The position numbers were made by a program, and so were the translations under genes. Shown one piece after another: positions 18,020-26,964 of a stretch of DNA of 64,000 nt. Under the pieces are notes generated by a model, which worked only from the letters and a program-made list of their open reading frames with translations, did not search any database and was not told the origin of the DNA. The stretch is from Ensifer adhaerens (GTDB taxonomy: Bacteria > Pseudomonadota > Alphaproteobacteria > Rhizobiales > Rhizobiaceae), in assembly GCF_013283195.1 (NCBI RefSeq), contig NZ_JABEKT010000002.1, positions 186,001 through 250,000 of the forward strand, read 5' to 3'. Numbering within the stretch: the first letter of the stretch is position 1; each line of letters begins with the position of its first letter.

Positions 18020-18864
18020 CACGCCTCCTCCTGGATCGCGACCCGCTTGGCGCGGCGCACCGACAGCATCATCAGCGCTGCATAGGTGCCGAGCAGAGCG
18101 AAGGAAAACAGCGTCGTCAGCACGCCGAAGGCAAAGACGTTCGGATGCACTTCGACCGAGAAGGTGCCGTAGATCGCCAGCGGCAATGTCAGGTCGCGGC
18201 CCGAGGCAAAGAGCGTGCGGGAAAACTCGTCATAGGAGAGCGTGAAGGCGAAGAGCATGGCGGAAAGCACGCCGGGGAAGATCAGCGGGAACGTCACCTT
18301 GCGGAAGGTGCGTGCCGGCGTGACGCCGAGCGACCAGGACGCTTCCTCCATGCTCGGATCGAAGCGGTTGAAGATCGCCAGCATCACCAGGAAGGCGAAG
18401 GGGAAGGTGTAGACCACGTGGAGAACAAAGGCGGTGCTCCACCAGTGACGGTCGATGCCGAGCGTGTTTGCGACGAGCGCCATGCCGAGACCTACCAGAA
18501 CGCCCGGCACCATCATGCCGAGAACGATGAGGTAGAAGACCACGCCCGAGCCGCGGAACTTGCGGCGGAACGCCTGCGCCGCCGTGACGCCCAGCACCGT
18601 CGAGACGATCATGGTCATCACCGCGAGACCCAATGAGCGGACCAGCGCCTGCTCGATCGGCAGCGGCGCGATGCGCGACGGCGGCGTCAGGCCGAAGAGA
18701 TGCTTGTACCAATAGGTCGACCATTCGATGATCGGGAACTGCGGCCCGCCCTCCGGTCCCGTCTGGAAGGACAGGATGGCAAGCACGACGAGCGGGCCAT
18801 AGAGGAACACGAGGAAGAGCGCGGTATAGGCGCCAAGGCCGGTTTTGATGCCGCTGGCATTCAT
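18019..18864 (-). CDS. ABC transporter permease, PotC type
   Basis: A 281-residue inner-membrane permease with about six membrane spans, starting with YTALFLVFLYGPLVVLAIL. The EAA-loop region (MEEASWSLGVTPARTFRKVTFPLI) contacts the ATPase. The ATG at 18864 follows AAGGAG, two bases after the stop of the partner permease. The C-terminal tail carries basic residues (VRRAKRVA). With the 18867-19766 product it forms the only permease pair of this operon. Homology places it in the spermidine/putrescine permease group; the actual solute is unknown. Confidence 0.92.
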   Translation of the reverse strand: MNASGIKTGLGAYTALFLVFLYGPLVVLAILSFQTGPEGGPQFPIIEWSTYWYKHLFGLTPPSRIAPLPIEQALVRSLGLAVMTMIVSTVLGVTAAQAFRRKFRGSGVVFYLIVLGMMVPGVLVGLGMALVANTLGIDRHWWSTAFVLHVVYTFPFAFLVMLAIFNRFDPSMEEASWSLGVTPARTFRKVTFPLIFPGVLSAMLFAFTLSYDEFSRTLFASGRDLTLPLAIYGTFSVEVHPNVFAFGVLTTLFSFALLGTYAALMMLSVRRAKRVAIQEEA

Positions 18865-18866
18865 GA

Positions 18867-19766
18867 TCAGAGCTCCTTCCTGAGATCGACGACCCTGAGC
18901 AGGGCGGCAACGACCGCGCCCATCAGGATGGTGAGCACGACGCCGGCGACCGCCGCGAAGGCCCATTTCAGCGAACCGACCTGGGTGACGATGATGTTCC
19001 CGAGCAGGTTGACCTTGCGGCCCGAAAGCGCCGCTGAGGTCGCAAACTCACCGAGAACCATGACCGAGACGAAGATCGCCCCGACGACCACGCCCGGCAT
19101 CGACAGCGGCAGGATGATCGTGCGGAAGATCCGCCAGAAGCCGGCGCCGAGATCCTGGGCTGCCTCGATGATCGAGGTGTCGATGCGGCCGAGCATGAAG
19201 GCGATCGGCCCGACCATGAAGACGCAGTAGATCTGCGTCATGCCGATGATCACCGACAGTTCGGAGAACAACAGCACCTCGATCGGTGCATCGGTGATGC
19301 CGAGGTTCATCAGGATCATGTTGATCGCACCCTCCTTGCCGAGCATCGGCCGCCAGGCGAGAACGCGGATCAGGAACGACGTCCAGAAGGGGATGACGCA
19401 CAGGACCAGAAGCACCGTCTGCAGCGCCTTGTTCTTGACGAACAGCCCGACGAAAAGGGCGGCGGGATAGCCGACCAGCACGGTGGCGACGAGCACGATC
19501 AGCCAGATGCGCACCGTGGTCCAGAGCGCACCGAGATAAGTGTCGCTGGTGAAGAAGGTGACCCAGCTTTTCAGCGTCAGCGTCGGCTCGATGGTAAAGG
19601 TCGTCTGCGTCCAGAAGGACACATAGACCATCATCAGCATCGGCAGGACGAGGAAGAGGCTCATCCAGATGACGCCGGGTGCCAGCAGCCAAAGTGCTTT
19701 TCCCGGTGATTTCTTCTCGACGACGGGTTCGGTTTCCGTCTGCTCCGCAACGGCCATCATGCTCAT
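18867..19766 (-). CDS. ABC transporter permease, PotB type
   Basis: A 299-residue inner-membrane permease. After a polar N-terminal tail (about 1-25), hydrophobic segments begin at LWLLAPGVIWMSLFLVLPML. The cytoplasmic EAA loop is EAAQDLGAGFWRIFRTIILPLSMPG, given here by position (about residues 190-214). The ATG at 19766 follows GGAGA. A 60-base gap separates it from the first ATPase gene, and two bases separate it from the PotC-type gene. It pairs with that gene for import across the inner membrane. Confidence 0.92.
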   Translation of the reverse strand: MSMMAVAEQTETEPVVEKKSPGKALWLLAPGVIWMSLFLVLPMLMMVYVSFWTQTTFTIEPTLTLKSWVTFFTSDTYLGALWTTVRIWLIVLVATVLVGYPAALFVGLFVKNKALQTVLLVLCVIPFWTSFLIRVLAWRPMLGKEGAINMILMNLGITDAPIEVLLFSELSVIIGMTQIYCVFMVGPIAFMLGRIDTSIIEAAQDLGAGFWRIFRTIILPLSMPGVVVGAIFVSVMVLGEFATSAALSGRKVNLLGNIIVTQVGSLKWAFAAVAGVVLTILMGAVVAALLRVVDLRKEL

Positions 19767-19826
19767 CTCTCATTCTCCGGGCGGGAACGGTGCGGCGCCG
19801 TGGCGCCGGGTTTTGCGAAAACGATC

Positions 19827-20903
19827 TCACGCATAGACAAGGGCGTCCTCCCGCTTCCAGACGAGCGCGTAGCGGCCCTGTTCGGCATAGGTTTCGGGCG
19901 CTGCGTGGCTGAGGTGGCTTTCGACCTCGAAAACCCGGCCGTCATCGAGCGCGAAGAAGGAATTGACCGCGGCACCGGAGTATTCGCTGGCGACGAAATT
20001 CGCCTCGATGCGGATCTCGTCCTCGGCGATGGCGGCTTCGCGTGGCCGCACCGAAACCCGGTCGTAGCGGATCGCGTAGGCCGGTGATGCCGCCCGCGTC
20101 GGCGCGGCTGACCCGAGCCCAAACCGGCCGACGCCGCCGACGAAGGCACCGCCTTCGATCCGTCCCTGAAAGAGGTTGTAGCAGTTGAGAAAGCGGGCAA
20201 CGGCCGGAGACGCGGGCCGGTTGTAGACCGTGTCGGAATCCGCCGACTGGGCGATGCGACCGCTTTCGAGCACAAGGACGGTATCGCCCATGGCCAGGGC
20301 CTCGGCCTCGCTGCCGGTGACATGCAGGAAAGTGACGCCGCAGCGCTCGCGGATCGCCCTCAACTCCGCCCGCATCCGGGCGCGCAAATTGGCGTCGAGC
20401 GCGCCGAGCGGCTCGTCGAGAAGCACCATGCGCGGCTCGGTGACCAGCGTGCGCGCGAGCGCGACGCGCTGTCGCTGGCCGCCGGATATCTGCGTGACCG
20501 CCCTGCCCTCAAGACCGGAAAGACCGACGAGGCTGATGATGTCGCGCACCCTGGCGTCGACGACACGCCGGTCGGTGACCGGATCGACATCCCTGTTTTC
20601 CAGGCCGAAGGCAATGTTCTGCGCGACGGACAGATGCGGGAAGAGCGCAAAGTTCTGGAAGACGAAACCGATGCCGCGCTGGTGAGGCGCCACGGTGTCG
20701 ATGCGCTTGCCGTCAAACAGGATCGCGCCGCCATCCGGATGCTCGAAACCGGCGATGACCCTCAAGAGCGTCGTCTTGCCGGATCCGCTCGGCCCGAGAA
20801 GCGAGATATAAGCATCGCCGGGCAAGGCGAGATCGATGCCGCTGAGCGCGCGCATGTCGCCGTAGGTTTTGGTGATGTTCTTGAGCTGAAGGACCGTCGA
20901 CAT
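19827..20903 (-). CDS. ABC transporter ATP-binding protein (first gene of operon)
   Basis: A 358-residue ATPase: Walker A GPSGSGKTTLLR (about 37-48), signature ISGGQRQRVALARTL, Walker [13 protein letters not shown], and a switch histidine in FLHVTGSEAEALAMGD, with a C-terminal TOBE-type domain. The ATG at 20903 follows AGGAAACCA. It is the promoter-proximal gene of the 12-kb minus-strand operon and faces a divergent GntR regulator. Its immediate partners are the permeases just downstream. A second ATPase at 13951-15057 is probably used with the same permeases. Confidence 0.93.
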   Translation of the reverse strand: MSTVLQLKNITKTYGDMRALSGIDLALPGDAYISLLGPSGSGKTTLLRVIAGFEHPDGGAILFDGKRIDTVAPHQRGIGFVFQNFALFPHLSVAQNIAFGLENRDVDPVTDRRVVDARVRDIISLVGLSGLEGRAVTQISGGQRQRVALARTLVTEPRMVLLDEPLGALDANLRARMRAELRAIRERCGVTFLHVTGSEAEALAMGDTVLVLESGRIAQSADSDTVYNRPASPAVARFLNCYNLFQGRIEGGAFVGGVGRFGLGSAAPTRAASPAYAIRYDRVSVRPREAAIAEDEIRIEANFVASEYSGAAVNSFFALDDGRVFEVESHLSHAAPETYAEQGRYALVWKREDALVYA

Positions 20904-21447
20904 TGGTTTCCTGCCAGTTTGCCGCCGTAACGCCCGCCCCCAAAGCTTCGCCGTCGCCGGAGCCGATGCGGCATCCGAACGGACATGCGATTGCGTTCGC
21001 GCATGGTCACATGCGCGTCGGGGATGAAGGTCCTTTGCGGTTCAAAAGATAAGTTCCACCTGCACGCTTCTTCTGAGCGCTTGCATGTCACGAACAATGA
21101 CATGAATGATTTTTGTATGCAATAGACTTTTATTCGTCTTTTATCTCGAAGTGAAATGCGCCATCATTCCGACACGCAATCGCAGACGCCGACCTCGGCC
21201 GGAAAATGCGCCAGACAATCAGATATACCGTACAATCTGCAGTTCCTAACCGCTCCAGCGCACCATATAGACGCAACTGACAGGGCAGCAACGGCACTCA
21301 CATTCGCCCGAACAGCGGTCACGCGTCATGTGTTCATTGCCAGACATGATAGGCAATCGCACATTTAATTTGCCATCCAGTATGCAAAATGCATTTATTT
21401 TCAGCTGTCACATCCCCAGGCAAGTGGCGTAAAGAAAGAGGACGAAA
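20904..21447. other. Divergent control region between ABC operon and GntR gene
   Basis: No gene is supported in this 544-base stretch. It contains A/T-rich patches and at least two ATGCAA-type repeats. TTGTATGCAA at 21113-21122 resembles FadR/FCD-type operators, and ATGCA-AAA-TGCAT is a perfect inverted repeat at 21382-21394. AGACTTTTAT and CGTCTTTTAT form a near direct repeat around 21126-21145. Promoters for both directions must lie here, but I cannot fix -10/-35 boxes with confidence. Confidence 0.5.
21113..21122. promoter_or_regulatory. FadR/FCD-like operator half-palindrome TTGTATGCAA
   Basis: TTG-TATG-CAA is close to the palindromic TTGTATACAA type of site used by GntR/FCD regulators. 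A second related element, ATGCA-AAA-TGCAT, lies at 21382-21394, 53 bases before the GntR start codon. Autoregulation and control of the divergent operon are inferred. Confidence 0.35.
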
Positions 21448-22488
21448 TTGCCAGCCAAACGGAAGACGCCCGATCGCATGAGCGAGCCACGCCTCGGCCA
21501 GAATACCCAGCGCCGCTACGAAATTGCCGAGGACGTTCTGCGCAGCAATATCGCCGACGGCATCCTGCCGGCCGGCCTCGTTCTGCTCGAGGGGCCGATT
21601 GCGGAGATCCTGCAGATCTCGCGCGCGCCGGTTCAGCGCGCGCTCTTGCAATTGGAAAGCGATGGGCTCGTTCACCGTTTCAAGGGGCGCGGTTATCTCG
21701 TCGGGCCGCCGGGCCGGGCGATCGAGCCCAACCGCACCGACATCAAGTCGCTCGGACTCACCATCCCGCAACACGCCGACGAGGCGCTGCAGAGCCGCTC
21801 GTCCTGGGAGCGCATCTACACCGAGATCGAGAACGACGTCGCCGGTTGCGTCATCTTCGGCCAGTACCGCATCATCGAGAACGAACTGGCCAACCACTTC
21901 AGCGTCAGCCGCACCGTCGTGCGCGACGTGCTGACACGGCTGCGCGAGCGCGGGTTGGTGCGCAAGAACCAAAGCTCGCACTGGATCGCCGGCCCGCTGA
22001 CGGCCCAGACCGTCAAGGACCATTTCATGCTGCGCCGTCTGCTCGAACCGCAGGCGCTTGCCCTTGGCGCCAGCCATATCGACAGGGATCGGCTTGCCGT
22101 CCTGTTTAGCCGGCTTAGCGAACTCGACCGTTCGCAACCGACCGACGCCTGGCAGAACCTCGAGGACATCCGCACGCAGTTTACCGAGTGCTGCGTGCTG
22201 GCCATGCCGAACGAGCGCCTGCGCGAACTGATCCGCAACAACCTTCTGCCGGTCACCGCGACGGAACGGCTGCTGCGGCAGCTCGGTCTTCCGGGAGACC
22301 CGGCGGTGATTGCGGAGATCCGGCTGATCGTCGAACTGATGACGCGCGGTGCGACCGCAGCGGCCGCGGCGATGCTGGAGAACCACATAGACGCCTCGAT
22401 GAACCGGACGATCGCGCAGATGAAGATCGTCGCGATCATTCCAGGCCCAAGCGTCACCGCCGCCTATCTGACGCGCGTCGTCGAATAG
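21448..22488 (+). CDS. GntR-family regulator with two winged-helix domains and an FCD domain
   Basis: A 346-residue regulator. Two separate GntR-type winged helices are visible: residues about 22-87 (ILQISRAPVQRALLQLESDGLV) and about 118-182 (the recognition helix region is SVSRTVVRDVLTRLRERGLV). They are followed by an FCD-type all-helical ligand domain (188-330, with DHFMLRRLLEPQALALG). Ordinary FCD regulators have one wHTH and about 230 residues. The start is TTG at 21448 with AGAGGA five bases upstream; ATG 21478 has no ribosome site. It is divergent from the long ABC/amidase operon and is its probable regulator. Confidence 0.88.
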   Translation: MPAKRKTPDRMSEPRLGQNTQRRYEIAEDVLRSNIADGILPAGLVLLEGPIAEILQISRAPVQRALLQLESDGLVHRFKGRGYLVGPPGRAIEPNRTDIKSLGLTIPQHADEALQSRSSWERIYTEIENDVAGCVIFGQYRIIENELANHFSVSRTVVRDVLTRLRERGLVRKNQSSHWIAGPLTAQTVKDHFMLRRLLEPQALALGASHIDRDRLAVLFSRLSELDRSQPTDAWQNLEDIRTQFTECCVLAMPNERLRELIRNNLLPVTATERLLRQLGLPGDPAVIAEIRLIVELMTRGATAAAAAMLENHIDASMNRTIAQMKIVAIIPGPSVTAAYLTRVVE

Positions 22489-22589
22489 GCGAACGCGTTC
22501 GGTAGCGTTGCCGGCATATCCGGGCGCGGCTACCGATTGTCCCTTCCGATGCCCGCGCTCCATCTTCCCCTCCGCTTCCTGTGGCCTCG

Positions 22590-23561
22590 TCAGCGCAGCG
22601 ACGTGCGCAGGGCTTCCAGCCGGTCGTTTTCCTCTGCCCGCGCCGCCAATGCCTCATCCATCGTCACCTCGACAAAGCGGGTTGGCGTATGCGGCTGCAT
22701 CTGCCCGATCAGGTCCATGTCGGCGGAGATCACCGTTCCGAGCATGAAGTAGCCGCCACCCGATACCGCATCGCGATGCAGGATGATCGGCTCGGTTCCG
22801 CCGGGCACCTGGATGGAGCCATAGGGATAGCAGCTGTCGACAATGTTGGACGGGTCGGAGCCAGCGCCGAACGGCTGCTCGCGGTCGACAAAGGAAAGCT
22901 TGGTGCCACCGCGGAAGCGGTAGCCCATGCGGTCTGCCTCCGGCGCCACCTTCCATTCGTCGGCAAAGAAGCTCCGCTTGGCCTCGTCGGAAAGGCGATC
23001 CCAGTAGAGACCGGGCAGGACGCGAAGCGCCACGGGGGCTGCGGGCAGGCGGCGCAACGGCTCAGCCACCGAGCGACCTTCACCCGACCCATTGGCTGCA
23101 CCAACCGGCAGTTCGTCGCCCGCCGCAAGCGGCCGGCCCTTGTAGCCACCGAGCGCACCGATCGGGTAGGTCGATCGGCTGCCAAGCGCCAGCGGCACGT
23201 CGATGCCGCCGGCAACGGCGATGTAAATGCGGGCGCCGGATTTGAGGAAATCGAAGGTCAGCGTCTGCCCGGCGCGAACGGCAAAGGCCGTCCATCCCGG
23301 TTGCTCGACGCCGTCGACCTTGACCGGCATGTCGGCACCGGTCACGGCAACGGTAGCGTCCTCGGTAAATTCGAGCTTGGGGCCGAGGAACACCGCCTCA
23401 AGACCCGCGGCTCCCTCGTCGTTTCCGACCAGCAGATTGGCGGCGCGCATCGCGTAGCGATCCATCGCGCCTCCGAGCGGAATGCCGAGGTGGAAGTAGC
23501 CCGGACGGCCAAGGTCCTGGACAGTGGTCGCAAGACCGTGATGCAGCACCTTAATGGCCAT
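22590..23561 (-). CDS. pxpC: Biotin-dependent carboxyltransferase / 5-oxoprolinase subunit C family
   Basis: A 323-residue KipA/PxpC protein, the AHS2 cyclophilin-like half of the urea carboxylase carboxyltransferase fold. Recognisable segments are TVQDLGRPGYFHLGIPLGGAMD at the N-terminus, NLLVGNDEG, the GGIDVPLALGSRSTYPIGALGG core and the late NIVDSCYPYGSIQVPGG region. Its ATG at 23561 overlaps the pxpB 3' end by 11 bases. With PxpA and PxpB it can form ATP-dependent 5-oxoprolinase; with the biotin carboxylase genes of the same operon it could instead serve as a carboxyltransferase. Both readings are family-based. Confidence 0.92.
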   Translation of the reverse strand: MAIKVLHHGLATTVQDLGRPGYFHLGIPLGGAMDRYAMRAANLLVGNDEGAAGLEAVFLGPKLEFTEDATVAVTGADMPVKVDGVEQPGWTAFAVRAGQTLTFDFLKSGARIYIAVAGGIDVPLALGSRSTYPIGALGGYKGRPLAAGDELPVGAANGSGEGRSVAEPLRRLPAAPVALRVLPGLYWDRLSDEAKRSFFADEWKVAPEADRMGYRFRGGTKLSFVDREQPFGAGSDPSNIVDSCYPYGSIQVPGGTEPIILHRDAVSGGGYFMLGTVISADMDLIGQMQPHTPTRFVEVTMDEALAARAEENDRLEALRTSLR

Positions 23562-24426
23562 TGATCATGCCCTCCAGCCGGGTGTTGTAGCCAGTGATAT
23601 CCTTCTGGAATTCGCGCAGGTCGAAGCTGACCTCGCGCACAGGCGGGCTGAAGCGCCCCTTGTCGACATCCTCGACCGCCTGGTCATAGGCGTCCCGGTC
23701 GATCGGCTTGAACTTGACGATATCGCCTGGGCGGAAGAACACCATGAAATCACGAAGATAGCTGGTGGTTTGCGTCGGGTCGAAGATCGGCATCGGCGTG
23801 ATGCCGAACATCTGGTAGCCACCGGCACCGCGCACCGAATAGATGCAGCCGAAGCAGCCGCCATGGCCAACGGTCAGCCTCGGCGTGTCGGTGCGCGGGC
23901 GCAGATACTTCGGCACCTGGATCTGCCGTTGCCTTTCGACCATCTGGTACATGAACGGCAGGCCGGCAACAAAGCCGACCATCGACACGAACCAGGGCGA
24001 GCCGGAATGGGCAGCGACGAAATCGTCGACATCACCGTAGCCGTTGATCCTCGTCGCATAGTCGAGATCGGTTCCCGACGGCTCCTGATGGCGCTCGCGA
24101 AAACGCATCAGCGTCTCATGCGTCCAGGGGTCGTTGTAGAAGACCGGAATTTCGACGATGCGGGTGCGGATGACCGGCTCGGCCCGCTCGGCAGCCCCCT
24201 CGATGGCGCGCACTTCCTTCAGCACGTCATCAGGCTTGATCTGATCCGGGTCGAACTTGATCTGGAACGACGCATTGGCCGGGCAGATCTCGGTGATGCC
24301 CTTGATGCCGCTCTCCTTGACGCCGTTGGCCATCGAGAGGCTCTTGAAGAAGGCTTCCAACGACATCTCGTCGCTGCACTCGACGAACAGGTGCTCGTCG
24401 CCTCCGAACGTATATCGTGTCGGCAT
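23551..24426 (-). CDS. pxpB: 5-oxoprolinase subunit B family (AHS1/KipI)
   Basis: A 291-residue protein, the AHS1 partner of PxpC. It contains the KipI-type N-terminal domain (LFVECSDEMSLEAFFK), YNDPWTHETL near residue 115, and the AHS1 core SPWFVSMVGFVAGLPFM, GGCFGCIYSVRGAGGYQ and FGITPMPIFDP. It is longer than E. coli PxpB (about 218) and nearer to the urea-carboxylase-type subunit, through an inserted middle segment. The ATG at 24426 overlaps the biotin carboxylase stop (TGATG) with GGAGG before it. It is part of the five-gene PxpA/biotin operon. Confidence 0.9.
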   Translation of the reverse strand: MPTRYTFGGDEHLFVECSDEMSLEAFFKSLSMANGVKESGIKGITEICPANASFQIKFDPDQIKPDDVLKEVRAIEGAAERAEPVIRTRIVEIPVFYNDPWTHETLMRFRERHQEPSGTDLDYATRINGYGDVDDFVAAHSGSPWFVSMVGFVAGLPFMYQMVERQRQIQVPKYLRPRTDTPRLTVGHGGCFGCIYSVRGAGGYQMFGITPMPIFDPTQTTSYLRDFMVFFRPGDIVKFKPIDRDAYDQAVEDVDKGRFSPPVREVSFDLREFQKDITGYNTRLEGMINGH

Positions 24427-25811
24427 CACGCGACCTCCGCGGCACGGCCGCCATCGGCGGCAAATTCAGTTTCAAGCCATGTCTCGAGAAAGCGGGTATG
24501 GAAGGCGCCCGTAGCGATCTGTGCGTCAGCGGCCAGTGCGCGATGCAACGGGATCGTCGTCGGCACGCCTTCGATCTTCAGTTCTGCCAGCGCCTGCGAA
24601 AGCCGCGCCAGGCAGGCGCTGCGGTCCTCGCCCCAGACGATCAACTTGCCGAGCAGGGAATCGTAGAATGGCGGGATGACGTAGCCCTCGTAGAGCATCG
24701 TATCGAAACGAATACCCTCGCCCTCGGGCACATCGAGCCTCTCGATCTTGCCCGGCGCCGGCATGAAACCGCGTCTCGGATCCTCGGCATTGATCCGGCA
24801 CTCGATCGCATGGCCCTTGACGGCGATATCGGCCTGGCGGACCGACAGTGGCGCGCCGGCGGCAATGCGGAACATCTCCTCGACCAGATCGATGCCGGTG
24901 ATCATCTCGGTGACCGGATGCTCCACCTGGATGCGGGTGTTGACCTCGATGAAGTAAAATTCGCGGGTCTCGTCGTCATAGAGATACTCGACCGTGCCTG
25001 CCCCGCGGTAGCCGACGGAGCGCGCCAGCGCGACGGCACTGTCGCAGAGCTTCTTGCGCACATCGGACGGAAGCAGGAAGGACGGCGCCTCTTCCCAGAC
25101 CTTCTGCCGGCGGCGCTGCAGCGAGCATTCGCGCTCATAGCAATGCACGACATCCGTACCGTCGCCGAGGATCTGCACCTCGACGTGGCGGGCGCGGGTG
25201 ATGACCTTTTCCAGATAGAGGCCGCCATCTCCAAAGGATGCCAGCGCTTCGGCGGACGCCTGCGGAAACTGCGTTTCCAGTTCGGCCGGATCGTTGACGA
25301 TACGGATACCGCGGCCACCGCCGCCGGCTGCCGCCTTGATCATCACAGGAAAGCCGGTGCGCTCCGTTACGGCAAGCGCTTCCGTCAGGCTGGAGATCCG
25401 GCCATCGCTGCCCGGAACCGTCGGCACGCCGGCCTTCTCGGCAACAGCGCGTGCAGCGACCTTGTCGCCCAGCAGGCGGATGGCATCGCCTGAAGGTCCA
25501 ATGAAGATGAGGCCGGCGGCAACCACGGCATCGGCGAAATCACCGTTCTCCGACAGGAAACCGTAACCCGGATGAACCGCATCGACATCGGCGCGTTTGG
25601 CCGCCGCAATCACCGCTTCTATGTTGAGATAGGATTTCTTCGGCGCAGGTGGCCCGATCTCGATCGCCTCGTCGGCGAGCTTGACGGCCAGCATGTCGGC
25701 GTCGGCGGCACTATAGACCTGAACCGTGCGGATACCGAGCGCCTTGGCGGCGCGGATGATGCGGACGGCGATTTCGCCGCGATTGGCAACGAGAACCGAG
25801 CGCAGTTTCAT
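24426..25811 (-). CDS. Biotin carboxylase subunit (AccC-like)
   Basis: A 461-residue ATP-grasp enzyme that carboxylates biotin on a carrier protein using bicarbonate and ATP. The N-terminal VLVANRGEIAVRIIRAAKALGI, the ATP-grasp glycine loop AAAGGGGRGIRI, ERECSLQRRRQK, EVNTRIQVEHPVTE (catalytic region) and the C-terminal biotin carboxylase domain are all present, so it is full length. Its ATG overlaps the carrier gene stop by four bases (ATGA), and its own stop overlaps pxpB. It is therefore probably dedicated to this operon rather than fatty acid synthesis. Confidence 0.93.
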   Translation of the reverse strand: MKLRSVLVANRGEIAVRIIRAAKALGIRTVQVYSAADADMLAVKLADEAIEIGPPAPKKSYLNIEAVIAAAKRADVDAVHPGYGFLSENGDFADAVVAAGLIFIGPSGDAIRLLGDKVAARAVAEKAGVPTVPGSDGRISSLTEALAVTERTGFPVMIKAAAGGGGRGIRIVNDPAELETQFPQASAEALASFGDGGLYLEKVITRARHVEVQILGDGTDVVHCYERECSLQRRRQKVWEEAPSFLLPSDVRKKLCDSAVALARSVGYRGAGTVEYLYDDETREFYFIEVNTRIQVEHPVTEMITGIDLVEEMFRIAAGAPLSVRQADIAVKGHAIECRINAEDPRRGFMPAPGKIERLDVPEGEGIRFDTMLYEGYVIPPFYDSLLGKLIVWGEDRSACLARLSQALAELKIEGVPTTIPLHRALAADAQIATGAFHTRFLETWLETEFAADGGRAAEVA

Positions 25812-26050
25812 TGTTCGACCTCGGCGATCACCTGGCCGGCCATGACAGGCTCTTCATTGTCGACGAGGAAACGGATGCTGCCGCCGGCCACGCCGGCCTG
25901 GATTTCCTGAAAGGTCTTCATGACTTCGATCAGGCCAATGGCGTCGCTGGAGGAAACGGCATCGCCATCCGTCTTGAACGGCGGAACATCCGGAGCAGGC
26001 GAGCGATAGAAGGTTCCTGGAAGGGGCGATCGAATTTCGTGCTTGCTCAT
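25808..26050 (-). CDS. Biotin carboxyl carrier protein, short
   Basis: An 80-residue biotinyl/lipoyl domain protein. The biotinylation site is IEVMKTF with Lys45, and the hammerhead fold segments RSPLPGTFYRSPAPDVPPF and NEEPVMAGQVIAEVEQ bracket it. It lacks the long N-terminal region of housekeeping AccB (about 150 residues). The ATG at 26050 follows GGAGG. It lies between pxpA and the biotin carboxylase gene with coupling at its 3' end. It would shuttle CO2 from the biotin carboxylase to a PxpBC-type carboxyltransferase, which is an inference. Confidence 0.92.
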   Translation of the reverse strand: MSKHEIRSPLPGTFYRSPAPDVPPFKTDGDAVSSSDAIGLIEVMKTFQEIQAGVAGGSIRFLVDNEEPVMAGQVIAEVEQ

Positions 26051-26066
26051 GGTTGCCTCCGCTATG

Positions 26067-26843
26067 TTATCTGGTTTTGACCTGAGAGACGGGAGCGATG
26101 CGAATGCCTTCGGCACTCAGCCCCTCCCGCATGAGGCGCACGATATCGAGCGCGCCCAGCGTATCGGAATGAAAACAGATGGATTCGAACGGGACCTCGA
26201 CATCGGCGCCCGTGACGGTGCGCACCCGCCCTTCCCGGCAAGCGCGAACGACCTTGCGGGCGATTGCCGCGGCATCCGGCCGGCCGGCATCGCGGGTAAA
26301 GACGATCGAGCCGCTGTCGTCATAATCGCGGTCGGCATAGAACTCGCGAATGACGGGCTGGCCGACATCCTGTGCCGATAGCTCCGTCGCCGATCCCGCC
26401 ATGCAGAAGACGAAGGCGTTCGGCGCGACGGTGCGCATATATTGCATGAAGATCTGCGAGAGTTCGCGGTTGACCGCCATCTCCATATAGAGCGCGCCAT
26501 GCGGCTTCACATGCTGCAGCGGTGCGCCATGACGGCGCGCGAATTCGCGGATCGCGCCGACCTGATAGACGATGTCGTTGACGAGTTCGCGTGGCGTGCC
26601 GGCAATCTTGCGGCGGCCAAACCCCTGCAGATCGCGATAGCCAGGATGGGCGCCGATGCCGACACCATGTTCGGCGGCAAGCCGAACCGTCTCATCCATC
26701 AGGTTGGGATCGCCGGCATGGAAACCGGCCGCGATGTTGGCGGAGCTGATCAGCGGCATCAGCGTCGCATCGTCCGTATCGCCGATGCGCCAGCGACCGA
26801 ACGCTTCTCCCATGTCGCAATTGATGTCGACGACGTCGAGCAA
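26067..26843 (-). CDS. pxpA: LamB/YcsF family, 5-oxoprolinase subunit A
   Basis: A 258-residue PxpA-type hydrolase. The family N-terminus [50 protein letters not shown] and REFYADRDY are all present in order. PxpA with PxpB and PxpC hydrolyses 5-oxoproline to glutamate with ATP. The initiation codon is TTG at 26843 with GAGGGATGAGG before it; the conserved fold begins at once, and the nearby ATG at 26851 is out of frame. It is the first gene of the operon, divergent from a LysR regulator gene. Confidence 0.92.
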   Translation of the reverse strand: MLDVVDINCDMGEAFGRWRIGDTDDATLMPLISSANIAAGFHAGDPNLMDETVRLAAEHGVGIGAHPGYRDLQGFGRRKIAGTPRELVNDIVYQVGAIREFARRHGAPLQHVKPHGALYMEMAVNRELSQIFMQYMRTVAPNAFVFCMAGSATELSAQDVGQPVIREFYADRDYDDSGSIVFTRDAGRPDAAAIARKVVRACREGRVRTVTGADVEVPFESICFHSDTLGALDIVRLMREGLSAEGIRIAPVSQVKTR

Positions 26844-26964
26844 TGCCTCATCCCTCTGTTGCAGGTCGCTCTCCTGGAGATTGCTCTCCCGGCAACCCTG
26901 ACCTCTCGGGAAACGCTAGGGTGAAACGAAGCATTTGAAAAATTCTATTTTCATATGCCGATTA

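Noticed and set aside
22488-22510. CGAACGCGTTCG palindrome after the GntR gene as a terminator
   Set aside because: A short palindrome with no loop and no T-run; more likely chance in high-G+C DNA.
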